Notes under the pieces: model-generated
What the model was told of the DNA's origin: nothing
What the model saw: only the letters and a program-made list of their open reading frames with translations
Database searches by the model: none
Shown: one piece after another, positions 26,367 through 35,925 of the stretch
Position numbering within the stretch: position 1 is the stretch's first letter
How the letters are laid out: every line of letters starts with the position of its first letter
Assembly (NCBI RefSeq): GCF_000960975.1
Contig: NZ_CP010803.1
Location: 3,813,818 to 3,877,817 of the forward strand
From: Martelella endophytica
Lineage (GTDB): Bacteria > Pseudomonadota > Alphaproteobacteria > Rhizobiales > Rhizobiaceae
Length of the DNA stretch: 64,000 bases
Direction: 5' to 3'
Position numbers and translations under genes: made by a program

Positions 26367-28361
26367 TCAGACGTCGGCGCGCGACTTGCTGACGGCATCG
26401 AAGGCGCGATCGAGATACATGTCGCGCTCGTAGACGTCATCGTAATACTGGACCTCACCGTTGGCATCCGGCCAGGCGGTGAAATAGGAGACGTAGACCG
26501 GGAACTTGTGCGGCAGGTCGACCGGCATGTTCTGGCCGGTTGCGATGTTCGCCTCGACATCCGATTCCGGAATGCCAAGCACCGCGGCGGCCATCTTGTT
26601 CGGCTCGGCCAGACGGACGCAACCATGGGACAGCGCACGGACGTCGCGGTCGAAGAAGCTCTTCTGCGGCGTATCGTGCATGTAGATGGCATGCGAGTTC
26701 GGGAACAGGATCTTCAGCTGGCCAAGTGCATTGCGCTCGCCCGGCGGCTGGCGGACATCGACCATCGGCGCCGCTGCCCAGTTGACCGAGGCCGACGATA
26801 CGCGGCGGCCGTTATAGCTCACCTCGTAGCCGATCTGGTCGAAGTAGCCCGGATTGGCGCGCAGTTTCGGCAGATACTCGTTGACGACGATGGAACGCGG
26901 AATGCCCCAATAGGGATTGAATTCGACCGTCTCGATCTCATCGCGGAAGAAGTAGGTCTGGTTCGTCGGGTTGCCGACCACGACGCGCATATCGAAGTTC
27001 TCGCCGCCATCCTGGTGGTAGTAGACGCGATAGGCCGGCTGGTTGATGAAGACGTAACGCGGGCCGAAATCATCCGGCAGCCAGCGCAGGCGTTCCATCG
27101 CCGCAACCACCTTGTCGGCGCGGTCGTCATTGGTTTCGAGGTCGAAGGCGGCGATGGTATTGGGACCAACGACACCGTCGACATAGAGGCCGTGGTCGCG
27201 CTGGAAGTCCTTCACCAGCGACACCAGCTCCGGGGTATACTCGGTGCCATCGTCATAGGCGGCAAACACCTCGGCATGGTCGTTGCGGAACTCGACCGGG
27301 CTCTTGCGCCAGATGGCCTTGACGAGATTCGGCACATCCTGGTCGTTTTCGCCGGGATGGATGTAGACCTTGGAGGCGCTGAACACGATCGGCTCGACTT
27401 CTTCGTCGCTGTTGCGCAGCGTCTTCAGCTCTGCCTTCAGTTCGCGGAACCGGTCGCTCTGCGGGTTGTAGCTCTCCATCAGGCCGGAAACATCCTCGGC
27501 CTTGCCGAGCGCCTTCAATGCCTCATCGAGATCGACCGGGTTGCGCTGCAGATCGTGAAATTCGGAAATGCGGTTGGGGTCGACGCGGCCGCGCTTGGCG
27601 TCTTCCATATAGGTCAGGACTTCGGCCGAAAGCGCCAGCTCGAACTGCATCAGCGCTTCGTCACGCTCCTCTTCGCTCATCGAGGAGGAGATGATCGGCA
27701 GTTCGACGCGGTAGTCGGTAGCATCGAGACCGTATTCACCGGCATGGCGAAGGGTGTTGAGTGCCTTACCGGCAGCCGGCGCGATCTTTCCGTCGGCAAC
27801 CCAGAGCAGTTCGCCCCCGTTCTCGTAATAGGCCTCGAGGGCCTTGGCGACGCTGTCTTCGGCCTTCACACGGGCATCGGTCAGATACTGGCGGGGATCG
27901 TTCTCACCGATCGCGACCGTGGTGACGTCGGTACCGGCTTCATCCGTCGCGGTCGTCGGGTTGATCGCGGCAACTTCGGTCATGGCGTCGTTGTTGGCCG
28001 CATCGTCAGCCGTGGCGGCGACAGGCGTGGCCATCTCGGAGAGGTCGTCCCGCTCGACGGAGCCAGTGACCACAGGATCCCGGATCTCGGTGATCGCGAT
28101 ATAACGCAAGGCATCGGGCTTGTAGGTATAATATTTCGGCGGCGCGACCTTAGGGATGGAATAGGTCCGCTGAACCTGCTGCTGCGGCTGAGGCTGAGAC
28201 GGCTGGACGGCCGCGGGGCGGTCGGCCTCCTTGTTACGGCCACGCAGGATGTCCATCAGTGTCAAGGCATTGGCGGAGGCCGGCACGAAAGCCGTCGCCA
28301 TGGTCGCGGCGAGTGCGACGGACGAGACGCGGACGAAGAGCTTATTGCGCAATTGATTCAC
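26367..28361 (-). CDS. Large exported L,D-transpeptidase (YcbB/LdtD-like)
   Basis: Predicted periplasmic peptidoglycan 3-3 cross-linking enzyme. A signal peptide covers about residues 1-33. A Gln/Pro-rich linker follows, then a scaffold domain, a peptidoglycan-binding domain (LVKDFQRDHGLYVDGVVGP near residue 390) and the YkuD catalytic domain with HDTPQKSFF and LSHGCVRL. It has 664 residues, within the range of the LdtD/YcbB group. Rhizobia that grow from the pole rely heavily on 3-3 cross-links, which fits two such genes in this window. No partner gene is adjacent. Confidence 0.9.
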   Translation of the reverse strand: MNQLRNKLFVRVSSVALAATMATAFVPASANALTLMDILRGRNKEADRPAAVQPSQPQPQQQVQRTYSIPKVAPPKYYTYKPDALRYIAITEIRDPVVTGSVERDDLSEMATPVAATADDAANNDAMTEVAAINPTTATDEAGTDVTTVAIGENDPRQYLTDARVKAEDSVAKALEAYYENGGELLWVADGKIAPAAGKALNTLRHAGEYGLDATDYRVELPIISSSMSEEERDEALMQFELALSAEVLTYMEDAKRGRVDPNRISEFHDLQRNPVDLDEALKALGKAEDVSGLMESYNPQSDRFRELKAELKTLRNSDEEVEPIVFSASKVYIHPGENDQDVPNLVKAIWRKSPVEFRNDHAEVFAAYDDGTEYTPELVSLVKDFQRDHGLYVDGVVGPNTIAAFDLETNDDRADKVVAAMERLRWLPDDFGPRYVFINQPAYRVYYHQDGGENFDMRVVVGNPTNQTYFFRDEIETVEFNPYWGIPRSIVVNEYLPKLRANPGYFDQIGYEVSYNGRRVSSASVNWAAAPMVDVRQPPGERNALGQLKILFPNSHAIYMHDTPQKSFFDRDVRALSHGCVRLAEPNKMAAAVLGIPESDVEANIATGQNMPVDLPHKFPVYVSYFTAWPDANGEVQYYDDVYERDMYLDRAFDAVSKSRADV

Positions 28362-28613
28362 CCCGTTTTGGATCTTTGCAGAATTACAATTAGTTTAGCC
28401 CGCACCCCGGATAGCAGCCAATAACATTTCTGCTATCGGAACCCGGACAGTTGGTGATGCTTGCATAAACACAACACCTGGTTATGGCGCGACCCGGAGC
28501 GGGCAGACCTGGTTGAAAAATATCAATGCCGTCTTAACAGGACATTAACCGGCTTTGTTCCCCTGCTGCGACATTTTGACGAAACGGTGGCCGATGGAGA
28601 AGAGCCTGCCGGC

Positions 28614-28940
28614 TCAGCACGAGGGCGTATTTTTCCGCCCGCCGCAGCAGTCCTCGGTGAGGTAGGACAATAGCGTATCCATCATCCCGAGATTGGCACG
28701 ATAGAGGATGAAACGCCCCTCGCGGGTGCTCGAGATCAGGCCTGCCCTGGTGAGGATCGAAAGGTTGGCCGAGAGCGTGTTCGCGCGCATATCCAGCGCC
28801 TCGGCAATATTGCCCGCATAGGCGCCGGCAGGCTCGGCACGCACCAGATAGCGGAAAATATCGAGCCGCGGCCCGTAGGCTAGCGCGGACAGCGCAGTGA
28901 TCATGCGGTCTTTGGCGTCATCCATGGCTCCGGATATCAT
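28614..28940 (-). CDS. ArsR-like winged-helix regulator with Cys-rich C-terminus
   Basis: Small HTH protein of the ArsR group. The wHTH runs from about residue 8 to 85, with recognition helix MRANTLSANLSILTRAGLI. The tail EDCCGGRKNTPSC holds three cysteines that could bind a metal or metalloid. I use the ATG at 28940 with GAGG four bases upstream (108 residues); the ATG at 28925 is an alternative. Codons further upstream look non-coding. No arsenic, cadmium or copper gene is adjacent, so it is an orphan; it is divergent from fumC. Confidence 0.8.
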   Translation of the reverse strand: MISGAMDDAKDRMITALSALAYGPRLDIFRYLVRAEPAGAYAGNIAEALDMRANTLSANLSILTRAGLISSTREGRFILYRANLGMMDTLLSYLTEDCCGGRKNTPSC

Positions 28941-29106
28941 GAAGCCTCGGTCCTTCCCAGCCCTCCGCCGGCATTTTCCCGCCCTGCCGGAGCGGTCTAA
29001 ATCGAATAAGTTCACCGTGATTGTTGACAGAGCGGCCCGCCGCGCGCGATTGCATTCGTGACGAATTTCAAGCCCGGCCGCCGGGCGACCCCAGGAGTAT
29101 GACACC

Positions 29107-30498
29107 ATGACCGCAACCCGCACAGAAACCGATACATTCGGCCCGATCGAAGTCGCCGCCGACCGCTACTGGGGCGCTCAGGCCCAGCGTTCGCTCGGCA
29201 ACTTCAAGATAGGCTGGGAGAAGCAGCCGCTTTCGGTGGTGCGCGCGCTCGGCATCGTCAAGCAGGCGGCCGCCAAGGCCAACATGGCGCTCGACCGCCT
29301 CCCCGCAGAACTCGGCAATGCCATCGTCGAGGCCGCGCAGGAGGTCATCGACGGCAAGCTCAACGACCATTTCCCGCTGGTTGTCTGGCAGACGGGTTCG
29401 GGCACGCAGTCGAACATGAATGCCAATGAGGTGATCTCCAACCGCGCGATCGAAATCCTCGGCGGCGAGATGGGTTCGAAGAAGCCGGTCCATCCGAACG
29501 ACCACGTCAACATGAGCCAGTCGTCGAACGACACCTATCCGACGGCCATGCACGTCGCCTGCGCCGAGCAGATCGTGCATCACCTGCTGCCCGGCCTGAA
29601 GCACCTGCAGGAAGCGCTCGAGGCGAAGGAAAAGGAATTCGCCGACATCATCAAGATCGGCCGTACGCATACGCAGGATGCCACGCCGCTGACGCTCGGC
29701 CAGGAGTTTTCTGGCTACACCGCGCAGATCGCCTCCGCCATCCAGCGCATCGAGCTGACGCTGCCCGGCCTCTACCAGCTTGCCCAGGGCGGCACGGCCG
29801 TCGGGACCGGCCTCAACGCGCCGATCGGCTTTGCCGAGAAGGTGGCCGAGGAAGTCGCCGAGATCACCGGCCTGCCCTTCATCACCGCGCCGAACAAATT
29901 CGAAGTGCTCGCCGCCCATGACGCGATGGTCTTCGCTCATGGCGCGATCAACGCCGCTGCCATGGCCTGCTTCAAGATCGCCAACGACATCCGTTACCTC
30001 GCCTCCGGCCCGCGTTCGGGCCTCGGCGAACTGGCTCTGCCGGAAAACGAGCCCGGCTCCTCGATCATGCCCGGCAAGGTCAACCCGACGCAGAACGAGG
30101 CTATGACCCAGGTCTGCGCCCACATCGCCGGCAACCAGGCGGCGATCGGCTTCGCGGGAAGCCAGGGCCAGTTCGAGCTCAACGTCTACAATCCGATGAT
30201 GGCCTACAATTTCCTGCAGTCGGTGCAGCTTCTGGGCGACGCTGCCCGCTCCTTCACCGACAATTGCGTCGTCGGTATCAAGGCGCGCGAGGAAAACATC
30301 AAGGCCGGCCTCGACCGTTCGCTGATGCTGGTCACCGCGCTCGCCCCGAAGATCGGCTACGACAACGCCGCCAAGATCGCCAAGACCGCGCACAAGAACA
30401 ACACCACGCTGCGCGAAGAAGCGCTGGCCACGGGTCTTGTGACCGCCGAGGAATATGACGAGATCGTCCGTCCGGAACTGATGATTTCGCCGAAGTAA
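29107..30498 (+). CDS. fumC: Class II fumarate hydratase
   Basis: Iron-independent fumarase of the TCA cycle. The superfamily signature [16 protein letters not shown] is present with the catalytic serine, and the substrate segments [10 protein letters not shown] and SSNDTYPTA are intact. The 463-residue length is standard. It is preceded by AGGAG and appears monocistronic. Its location opposite an iron-independent context is not informative. Confidence 0.96.
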   Translation: MTATRTETDTFGPIEVAADRYWGAQAQRSLGNFKIGWEKQPLSVVRALGIVKQAAAKANMALDRLPAELGNAIVEAAQEVIDGKLNDHFPLVVWQTGSGTQSNMNANEVISNRAIEILGGEMGSKKPVHPNDHVNMSQSSNDTYPTAMHVACAEQIVHHLLPGLKHLQEALEAKEKEFADIIKIGRTHTQDATPLTLGQEFSGYTAQIASAIQRIELTLPGLYQLAQGGTAVGTGLNAPIGFAEKVAEEVAEITGLPFITAPNKFEVLAAHDAMVFAHGAINAAAMACFKIANDIRYLASGPRSGLGELALPENEPGSSIMPGKVNPTQNEAMTQVCAHIAGNQAAIGFAGSQGQFELNVYNPMMAYNFLQSVQLLGDAARSFTDNCVVGIKAREENIKAGLDRSLMLVTALAPKIGYDNAAKIAKTAHKNNTTLREEALATGLVTAEEYDEIVRPELMISPK

Positions 30499-30622
30499 GG
30501 CATGACGGCCTGAGCCCCTCCGGCCAGCCCGGCTGGGGCTCTGCCTCTCTCCGCCGCAAGGCAGACTTTGCCTCTCGACATCTCCGTCCTCGTAGACGGG
30601 ATACCGAGAGGCATGAAGCGGA

Positions 30623-30853
30623 CTATCCCGTTTTTCCAGTCTTTGACGCGACCCACCCGCGATCTTTGAAAACAGCCCAGATCGCCATGGCGTGACCGTG
30701 GCCAAGGCCGAACTCCGACTTGAGCCAAGAGGTCAGCCCGGTCGCCTTGAGATCGGGGCCCATCAACCCTGCCTTTTCGGCAAGGGCGTGAAAGTCCTCC
30801 GGCGTCTTGCCGGTTTTTGCTTTGATGTTGTCGAGATAGGCCTGAAAGCTCAT
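30623..30853 (-). CDS. DUF4287 domain protein
   Basis: A 76-residue protein of the DUF4287 family. It shows the pattern MSFQAYLDNIKAKTGKTPEDF, then GLTSWLKSEFGLGHGHAMA, as in small proteins of unknown function in many proteobacteria. The start at 30853 is seven bases after GGAGA. It is divergent from a TetR-type gene with only 40 bases between, so the regulator probably controls it. Function unknown. Confidence 0.82.
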   Translation of the reverse strand: MSFQAYLDNIKAKTGKTPEDFHALAEKAGLMGPDLKATGLTSWLKSEFGLGHGHAMAIWAVFKDRGWVASKTGKTG

Positions 30854-30872
30854 GATTGTATCTCCATATTCA

Positions 30873-30886
30873 ATAGAGTAAACTAT
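30873..30886. promoter_or_regulatory. Candidate operator between DUF4287 and tetR genes
   Basis: The short gap contains ATAG-AGTAAA-CTAT, an inverted repeat with four-base arms, in an AT-rich stretch that must hold both promoters. Weak but well placed. Confidence 0.35.
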
Positions 30887-30893
30887 ATCCAAT

Positions 30894-31523
30894 ATGCAGA
30901 CCGGAAACAAGCGCAGCTATTCGTCGCCGCAGCGTGAGCAATCGGCGAACAAAACCCGCGATGATATCCTCGACGCGGCGACCCTGCTGTTTTCGCGCGA
31001 CGGCATTGACGCAACCAAGATCTCTGCCATTGCCGAGCGGGCGAAGGTAGGTCAATCGACCATCTATGCCATCTTCAAAGGCAAGGCCGGGCTGCTGGCG
31101 GCCATCATGGAGCGCTCTTTGTTCGGCGCCCGTTTCGAGGCGGCACGCAAGAAACTTGAAGGCGAAACCGATCCGGTGCGCATGCTCGCCATGACGGCGT
31201 CCATCGCTCGGGCGATCTACGAAGACGAAGCCGAAAAGCTGGGCCTGATGCGTGGCATCTCGGGCTTTTCAGCCGAACTCAGGAAGCAGGAGCAACGCTT
31301 CGAAACGATCCGCTACGAGATGCAACGGGAGCGCATCGAGGCCCTATTTCGCGCAAACCTTCAGCGCCCCGGACTCGGTGAGGAAGAAGCACGCCGGCTG
31401 CTTTGGATGTATACCAGCCGCGATATCTACCGCATGCTGGTGGTGGAAAGTGGCTGGTCGCCCGAACGCTATGAGGAATGGCTGGCCGGGACGCTGGTGC
31501 TAAACCTTGCGCGCGCTCGTTGA
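30894..31523 (+). CDS. TetR/AcrR family transcriptional regulator
   Basis: One-domain HTH repressor type. After a polar leader, the TetR HTH spans about residues 22-68: TRDDILDAATLLFSRDGIDATKISAIAERAKVGQST in essence, ending with the family's TIYAIFKGKAGLL. The 140-residue ligand-binding part is not assignable. No ribosome site is visible and a TATATC lies seven bases before the ATG, so the message may be leaderless. The divergent DUF4287 gene is its probable target. Confidence 0.85.
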   Translation: MQTGNKRSYSSPQREQSANKTRDDILDAATLLFSRDGIDATKISAIAERAKVGQSTIYAIFKGKAGLLAAIMERSLFGARFEAARKKLEGETDPVRMLAMTASIARAIYEDEAEKLGLMRGISGFSAELRKQEQRFETIRYEMQRERIEALFRANLQRPGLGEEEARRLLWMYTSRDIYRMLVVESGWSPERYEEWLAGTLVLNLARAR

Positions 31524-31548
31524 CGAGACTGTCAGCGGAACCGACCTT

Positions 31549-32178
31549 CTACTGCGGAAACGCCGTCGAGATCGCCACCAGCCCGAAGCCGATGAGGATT
31601 CCGCCCGATATCCGCGCCACCCAGGCCGCAAAGCTTGCCGGCAGGCGGTGGCGGATGATGGCGACGAGGCCGCTCAGAAAAATCCACCACAGAAGCGAGC
31701 CGCAAAAGACGCCCAGCACCACCACGGCGACCGGCAGACCGGTGGAGCCCGCATCAGCGAGACCGAAGCCTGCGAAGATTGCCACGAAAGAGAGGATGGT
31801 TGCCGGATTGGCGATCGTCAGGCCGTAGGTGATGGCGATGGTGCGAAGAAGATCGCCCCTGCCCGTCTCGGCCGCCGGCGGACGGTCTCCCTTGAAGCGC
31901 ATCTCGCGCCAGCCCAGGAAAATCAAGAAGGCGCCACCGGCGAGCGCCAGCGGCGCTGATATGGTCGCCAGAAACGCGGAGAATGCAGCAAATCCGAGCG
32001 CGGCAAGCAGGCCGTAGCTCGCATCCGCCAGCGCCGTTCCCAGTCCGCCCGAAACGCCCACCCAAAAACCGCGGGTCAGCGCGCGATTGATGCAGAGCGC
32101 CCCGATCGGCCCGACCGGAGCGGCAATGGCAAGCCCGAGCAGCACCGCCTTCAGAAACAGCGCCGCGAGCATCGTCAT
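31549..32178 (-). CDS. LysE/RhtB family exporter
   Basis: Predicted inner-membrane amino-acid or metabolite exporter with about six transmembrane segments. The N-terminal LGLAIAAPVGPIGALCINRAL is the family signature. I place the start at 32178 (209 residues); the frame stays open upstream but overlaps sufA in another frame. The gene begins three bases after the sufA stop, so it is probably the last gene of the suf transcript. The substrate is unknown; a link to iron-sulfur assembly is not implied by the family. Confidence 0.85.
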   Translation of the reverse strand: MTMLAALFLKAVLLGLAIAAPVGPIGALCINRALTRGFWVGVSGGLGTALADASYGLLAALGFAAFSAFLATISAPLALAGGAFLIFLGWREMRFKGDRPPAAETGRGDLLRTIAITYGLTIANPATILSFVAIFAGFGLADAGSTGLPVAVVVLGVFCGSLLWWIFLSGLVAIIRHRLPASFAAWVARISGGILIGFGLVAISTAFPQ

Positions 32179-32180
32179 GA

Positions 32181-32573
32181 TCAGTGTGCAGCCGCCTGGC
32201 GGGCCTTGGCCAGTTCGGCAAGGTCGGCGGCCTTGAGTTCGACCGATTCGCCGCAGCCGCAGGCCGAGGTTTCGTTTGGATTGCGGAAGACGAAGCCGGT
32301 CCTGAGCTTGGTCACCTCGAAATCCATCTCCGTGCCTAGAAGATAAAGGGCCGCAGCCGGATCGACCCACACCCTGGCGCCAGAATGCTCGACAAAGTCG
32401 TCCTTGTCGTTGCGATTGTCGCCGGTGACCAGGTCGACGGCATACTCCATGCCGGCGCAGCCACCCTTCTTGATCGAAACGCGGATGCCCAGCGCCTCCG
32501 GACCCGAATTGCCGATGATCTCGTTGACGCGGGTCGCAGCCGCATCGGTGAGGGTGATAACCTGAAAGCCCAT
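32181..32573 (-). CDS. sufA: A-type iron-sulfur carrier
   Basis: Carrier that receives nascent clusters from SufBCD and passes them to targets. The three conserved cysteines of the HesB/IscA fold are present: one in KGGCAGMEY and two in the C-terminal ACGCGES. The start at 32573 has GGAGA seven bases upstream (130 residues). It carries an extra Ala-rich tail of about 20 residues. It follows sufT in the suf operon. The name sufA is by context; erpA or iscA-like would be equally fair from sequence alone. Confidence 0.9.
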   Translation of the reverse strand: MGFQVITLTDAAATRVNEIIGNSGPEALGIRVSIKKGGCAGMEYAVDLVTGDNRNDKDDFVEHSGARVWVDPAAALYLLGTEMDFEVTKLRTGFVFRNPNETSACGCGESVELKAADLAELAKARQAAAH

Positions 32574-32645
32574 TTCATTCTCCATCAACATCCGGGTTAA
32601 AGGCCCGGCGTTCGAAGTCTATTGCATCAGTACAATCGACCGGCG

Positions 32646-33017
32646 TCAATACCAGCCGACGGCCACCTTGGCCTCTTCCGACATGCGGTCCGGCGTCCAC
32701 GGCGGATCGAAGGTCATTTCGACCTCGACGCCGGAAACGCCCTCGACCGTGCTGACCGCGTTTTCGACCCAGGCCGGCATTTCGCCGGCAACCGGGCAGC
32801 CGGGTGCCGTCAGTGTCATCTCGATCTTCACCATCCGGTCGTCATCGACATCGATCTTGTAGATCAGACCGAGTTCGAAAATATCGGCCGGAATTTCCGG
32901 GTCATAAACCGTCTTCAGCGCGCCGACGATATCGTCGCTCAGGCGCGCAAGCTCTTCCGGAGGGATGGAAGAGCCGGGCTCTGCGGCGCTTGCGCCGGTG
33001 TTTTCTTCAACACTCAT
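32646..33017 (-). CDS. sufT: SufT/MIP18 (DUF59) iron-sulfur assembly factor
   Basis: Small DUF59 protein that helps mature iron-sulfur proteins. The family core TVYDPEIPADIFELGLIY is followed by TLTAPGCPVAGEMPAWVE, which includes the conserved reactive Cys, and the C-terminal FDPPWTPDRMSEEAK. It has a 25-residue Glu/Ser-rich leader and 123 residues in total. It lies 15 bases after sufS and before sufA. Confidence 0.92.
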   Translation of the reverse strand: MSVEENTGASAAEPGSSIPPEELARLSDDIVGALKTVYDPEIPADIFELGLIYKIDVDDDRMVKIEMTLTAPGCPVAGEMPAWVENAVSTVEGVSGVEVEMTFDPPWTPDRMSEEAKVAVGWY

Positions 33018-33032
33018 GCCATTCTCCTAAAA

Positions 33033-34268
33033 TCAGGCAAAGAAGTCGCGGGCGTAGTCGAGCGCTTCCACCAGCGCATCCACCTCAGCACGCGTATTGT
33101 AAAGGCCGAACGAGACCCGGCAGGTCGAGGTGACACCGAAGCGCGTCAGAAGCGGCTGGGCGCAATGGGTGCCGGCCCGAACCGCAACACCGCGACGGTC
33201 TATGATCGTCGAGATGTCGTGGGCATGCACCCCTTCCATGGCGAAGGAAAAGATGCCGCCCTTGGCCTTGGCATTGCCGATCACGCGCAGCGAATTGACG
33301 TGCCCGAGCTGTTCTTTTGCATAGGCCGTCAGATCAGCCTCGTGCGCGGCAATCGCCGCGCGTCCTATACCCTGCATATAGTCAAGGGCAACGCCCAGTC
33401 CAATAGCCTGGACGATCGGCGGCGTGCCGGCTTCGAAGCGATGCGGCGGCTCGGCATAAGTGACGCGGTCGGTAAAGACGTCCGCGATCATCTCGCCGCC
33501 GCCCTGAAATGGGCGCATCTCTGAGAGCCGATCGAACTTGCCGTAAAGCACGCCGATGCCCGAGGGACCGTAAAGCTTGTGGCCGGTCATCGCGTACCAG
33601 TCGCAATCGATATCGCGGACATCGACCGGCATGTGAACCGCGCCCTGCGAGCCATCGACCAGCACCGGAATGTCGCGCTCGTGTGCGATGCGGCAGACGT
33701 CCTTCACGTCGACGATGGTGCCGAGCGCATTCGACATCTGGGTGATGGCGACGAGCTTGGTGCGCTCGCTCAGGCAGTTTTCGAAGTCCTCGATATGGAA
33801 CTCGCCCTCGTCGTCGACAGGGATCCAGACCAGCTTGACGCCCATGCGTTCGCGCAGGAAATTCCAGGGCACGATGTTGGAATGGTGCTCCATGATCGAA
33901 AGGACGATCTCGTCGCCCTCCTTCAGGTGCTCCATCGCCCAGCCATAGGCGACCGTGTTGATCGCTTCGGTGGTGTTGCGGGTGAAGACGATCTCGTTCA
34001 CCGAGCCGGCATTCAGGAATGCCCTCACCTTCTCGCGCGCGGCCTCATAGGCCTCGGTCGCGGCGTTGGAAAGGAAATGCAGGCCGCGATGCACATTGGC
34101 GTATTCGTGGCTGTAAGCATTCGAGATGGCGTCGATGACGACCTGCGGCTTCTGCGCGGAGGCACCGTTGTCGAGATAGACCAGCGGCTTGCCGTAGATC
34201 TCCCGGCTGAGGATCGGGAAATCCTGCCGGATCTTTTCGACGTCGTAAGTGGAAACCTTAGTGTCCAT
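33033..34268 (-). CDS. sufS: Class II cysteine desulfurase
   Basis: PLP enzyme that takes sulfur from cysteine for cluster assembly. The PLP lysine is in MTGHKLYGPSGIG, and the active-site cysteine is in RAGTHCAQPLL, the short group-II loop of SufS. The 411-residue length is standard. Its start overlaps the VOC gene stop by 11 bases. SufE, the usual partner of SufS, is not in the window. Confidence 0.95.
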   Translation of the reverse strand: MDTKVSTYDVEKIRQDFPILSREIYGKPLVYLDNGASAQKPQVVIDAISNAYSHEYANVHRGLHFLSNAATEAYEAAREKVRAFLNAGSVNEIVFTRNTTEAINTVAYGWAMEHLKEGDEIVLSIMEHHSNIVPWNFLRERMGVKLVWIPVDDEGEFHIEDFENCLSERTKLVAITQMSNALGTIVDVKDVCRIAHERDIPVLVDGSQGAVHMPVDVRDIDCDWYAMTGHKLYGPSGIGVLYGKFDRLSEMRPFQGGGEMIADVFTDRVTYAEPPHRFEAGTPPIVQAIGLGVALDYMQGIGRAAIAAHEADLTAYAKEQLGHVNSLRVIGNAKAKGGIFSFAMEGVHAHDISTIIDRRGVAVRAGTHCAQPLLTRFGVTSTCRVSFGLYNTRAEVDALVEALDYARDFFA

Positions 34269-34650
34269 AACTGATGAACTCCATCAATGAACCATCCGGG
34301 TCGCGGAAATAGACGCTCGTGCCCTTTCCGAGCGCCCCGTTGCGCTCGACCGGCCCGAGCTCGACCGCAACGCCCTCCGCCTCAAGGTGGGCAATGGCGG
34401 CTGCAATCGGACCATCCCAGCGAAAGCACAGATCACTGTTGCCGGGCATCACCGGTATTTTCGCAACCGGGGTGCCGTCGACACCCGGTCCATGCACGTT
34501 GAGCTGCTGCCGGCCGAGCCGGAAGGAGCAAGGCCCCTCCGCTCCGCCGATGATGTCGGCCCCGATCACCCGCGTATAGAACGCGCGGGCCCGCTCCCAG
34601 TCGGAGACATGGATGACGGCATGATCGAGGCTGACGGGCAGATCACTCAT
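34258..34650 (-). CDS. VOC/glyoxalase-fold protein inside the suf operon
   Basis: A 130-residue vicinal-oxygen-chelate protein: LDHAVIHVSDWERARAFYTRVIG at the start and VYFRDPDGSLMEFISY at the end, with one full beta-alpha-beta-beta-beta pair of modules. His in DHAVIH and Glu in LMEF are plausible metal ligands. It overlaps sufD upstream by eight bases and sufS downstream by 11 bases, so it is translationally coupled to both. The substrate is unknown; family members include dioxygenases, lyases and binding proteins. Confidence 0.85.
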   Translation of the reverse strand: MSDLPVSLDHAVIHVSDWERARAFYTRVIGADIIGGAEGPCSFRLGRQQLNVHGPGVDGTPVAKIPVMPGNSDLCFRWDGPIAAAIAHLEAEGVAVELGPVERNGALGKGTSVYFRDPDGSLMEFISYGH

Positions 34651-35908
34651 GGCGATCGAGCCAGTCGGCGATGATCGCCTCGACAGCCTCGGACAGCGCC
34701 TCGTTCTCGAGCTCCTCGACGATCTCTGCAACGAAGGCGTTGATCAGCATGCCGGTCACGACCTTCTTCGGAATACCGCGCGCCATCAGGTAGTAGAGAT
34801 GGTTCGGGTCGATATCCGTGACCGTCGCGCCGTGGCCGCACTGCACGTCGTCAGCAAAGATTTCGAGCTCCGGCTTGGCATTGAACGCGCCGAAATCGCT
34901 CATCAGCAGCGTATTGCACGACATCTTCGCATCCGTCTTCTGGGCATCGGGGGCCACCCGGATCAGACCCTGGAACACGCCACGCGCCTTGTCGAACACG
35001 ACATTGCGAATGACTTCCGTCGAGGTCGTGTTCGGCACGTTGTGGCCGAGGTCGAAGGTGATGTCGGTATGGGTTTCACCACCGAGCAGGTTGACGCCGC
35101 GCAGCATCAGGTCGGCCCCCTCGCCGACGACCGCGCAATCGATCTCGTGGCGCACCAGCTTGCCGCCGGCATTGACGATCAGGAGCTTCAGCTTCGCATT
35201 CTCGCCGAGCTCGATCTTCAGCTTGCCGAGATGCGTATCTTCCGCACCCTGCTGCTGCATCACCACATAGGTGACCTCGGTATCCTTGCCGAGCGTGATG
35301 GCCGTCAGCGTGCTGACGAGCGCTGCATCGCCTTCCGGCGCCAGATGGCGCTCGACGACCGTGCCACTGACACCATCGGCAAAGGTGACGCGGTTGCGGC
35401 TGTGGACCTGGCCACCGCCATGCACCGCCTGAATTTCCACCGGAGCCTCAAGCGATTGGGCGATATCGATGACATAACCGTCGCTGACCAGCGCACCGTT
35501 GATGCGGCCGATCGCATCGTCCGGGCGCGACAGCGCCACGTTCATCGCGTCGTCGCCCTCAGACAGCGCATCCGAGGTCGTGCCGCCTGTGACGCCGTCA
35601 ATCTCCGGCAGGTGGCCCGCTCTTCCCTGCACCAGCGCCAGAACGCTCGTGTCAGGCAGGAGACCGGCGACCGGGTTCACCGCCTCGCCACTCTCGTCCG
35701 GAATATTGCGGAGCAGGTTGCGCAGATCGGTATAGTGCCAGGCCTCGACGCGGCGCGTCGGCAGGCCGGACTTGCGGATATCGCCGACCAGCCGGTCGCG
35801 TTCCATGGTGACGGCGGCATTGCCCGGAAGCGAACCCGACAGCCGCCCGAAGGAGGCAATCAGCGCCTCCTCGGCGGCCGTGAGCGTTATCGTCTTTTGA
35901 ACATTCAT
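34643..35908 (-). CDS. sufD: Fe-S cluster scaffold subunit SufD
   Basis: SufBCD complex subunit. The beta-helix core and C-terminal SufBD segment are clear: FGAFNAKPELEIFADDVQCGHGATV, which carries the conserved His of SufD, and YYLMARGIPKKVVTGML. The 421-residue length is normal. It starts 18 bases after sufC ends, on the same strand, and overlaps the VOC gene at its end. Confidence 0.95.
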   Translation of the reverse strand: MNVQKTITLTAAEEALIASFGRLSGSLPGNAAVTMERDRLVGDIRKSGLPTRRVEAWHYTDLRNLLRNIPDESGEAVNPVAGLLPDTSVLALVQGRAGHLPEIDGVTGGTTSDALSEGDDAMNVALSRPDDAIGRINGALVSDGYVIDIAQSLEAPVEIQAVHGGGQVHSRNRVTFADGVSGTVVERHLAPEGDAALVSTLTAITLGKDTEVTYVVMQQQGAEDTHLGKLKIELGENAKLKLLIVNAGGKLVRHEIDCAVVGEGADLMLRGVNLLGGETHTDITFDLGHNVPNTTSTEVIRNVVFDKARGVFQGLIRVAPDAQKTDAKMSCNTLLMSDFGAFNAKPELEIFADDVQCGHGATVTDIDPNHLYYLMARGIPKKVVTGMLINAFVAEIVEELENEALSEAVEAIIADWLDRHE

Positions 35909-35925
35909 CGCGTCTTCTCCCGGCC

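Noticed and set aside
26508..28424. A 638-codon open frame opposite the large L,D-transpeptidase gene
   Set aside because: Antisense shadow; the minus-strand product has signal peptide, peptidoglycan-binding and YkuD motifs in order.
28461..28673. A 70-codon plus-strand frame downstream of the L,D-transpeptidase promoter
   Set aside because: No ribosome site, overlaps the convergent ArsR-like gene end and has no recognisable features.
30500..30622. GC-rich inverted repeat after fumC (AGCCCC / GGGGCT) as a terminator
   Set aside because: The stem has an internal mismatch and no T-run follows, so I could not support it as a terminator.
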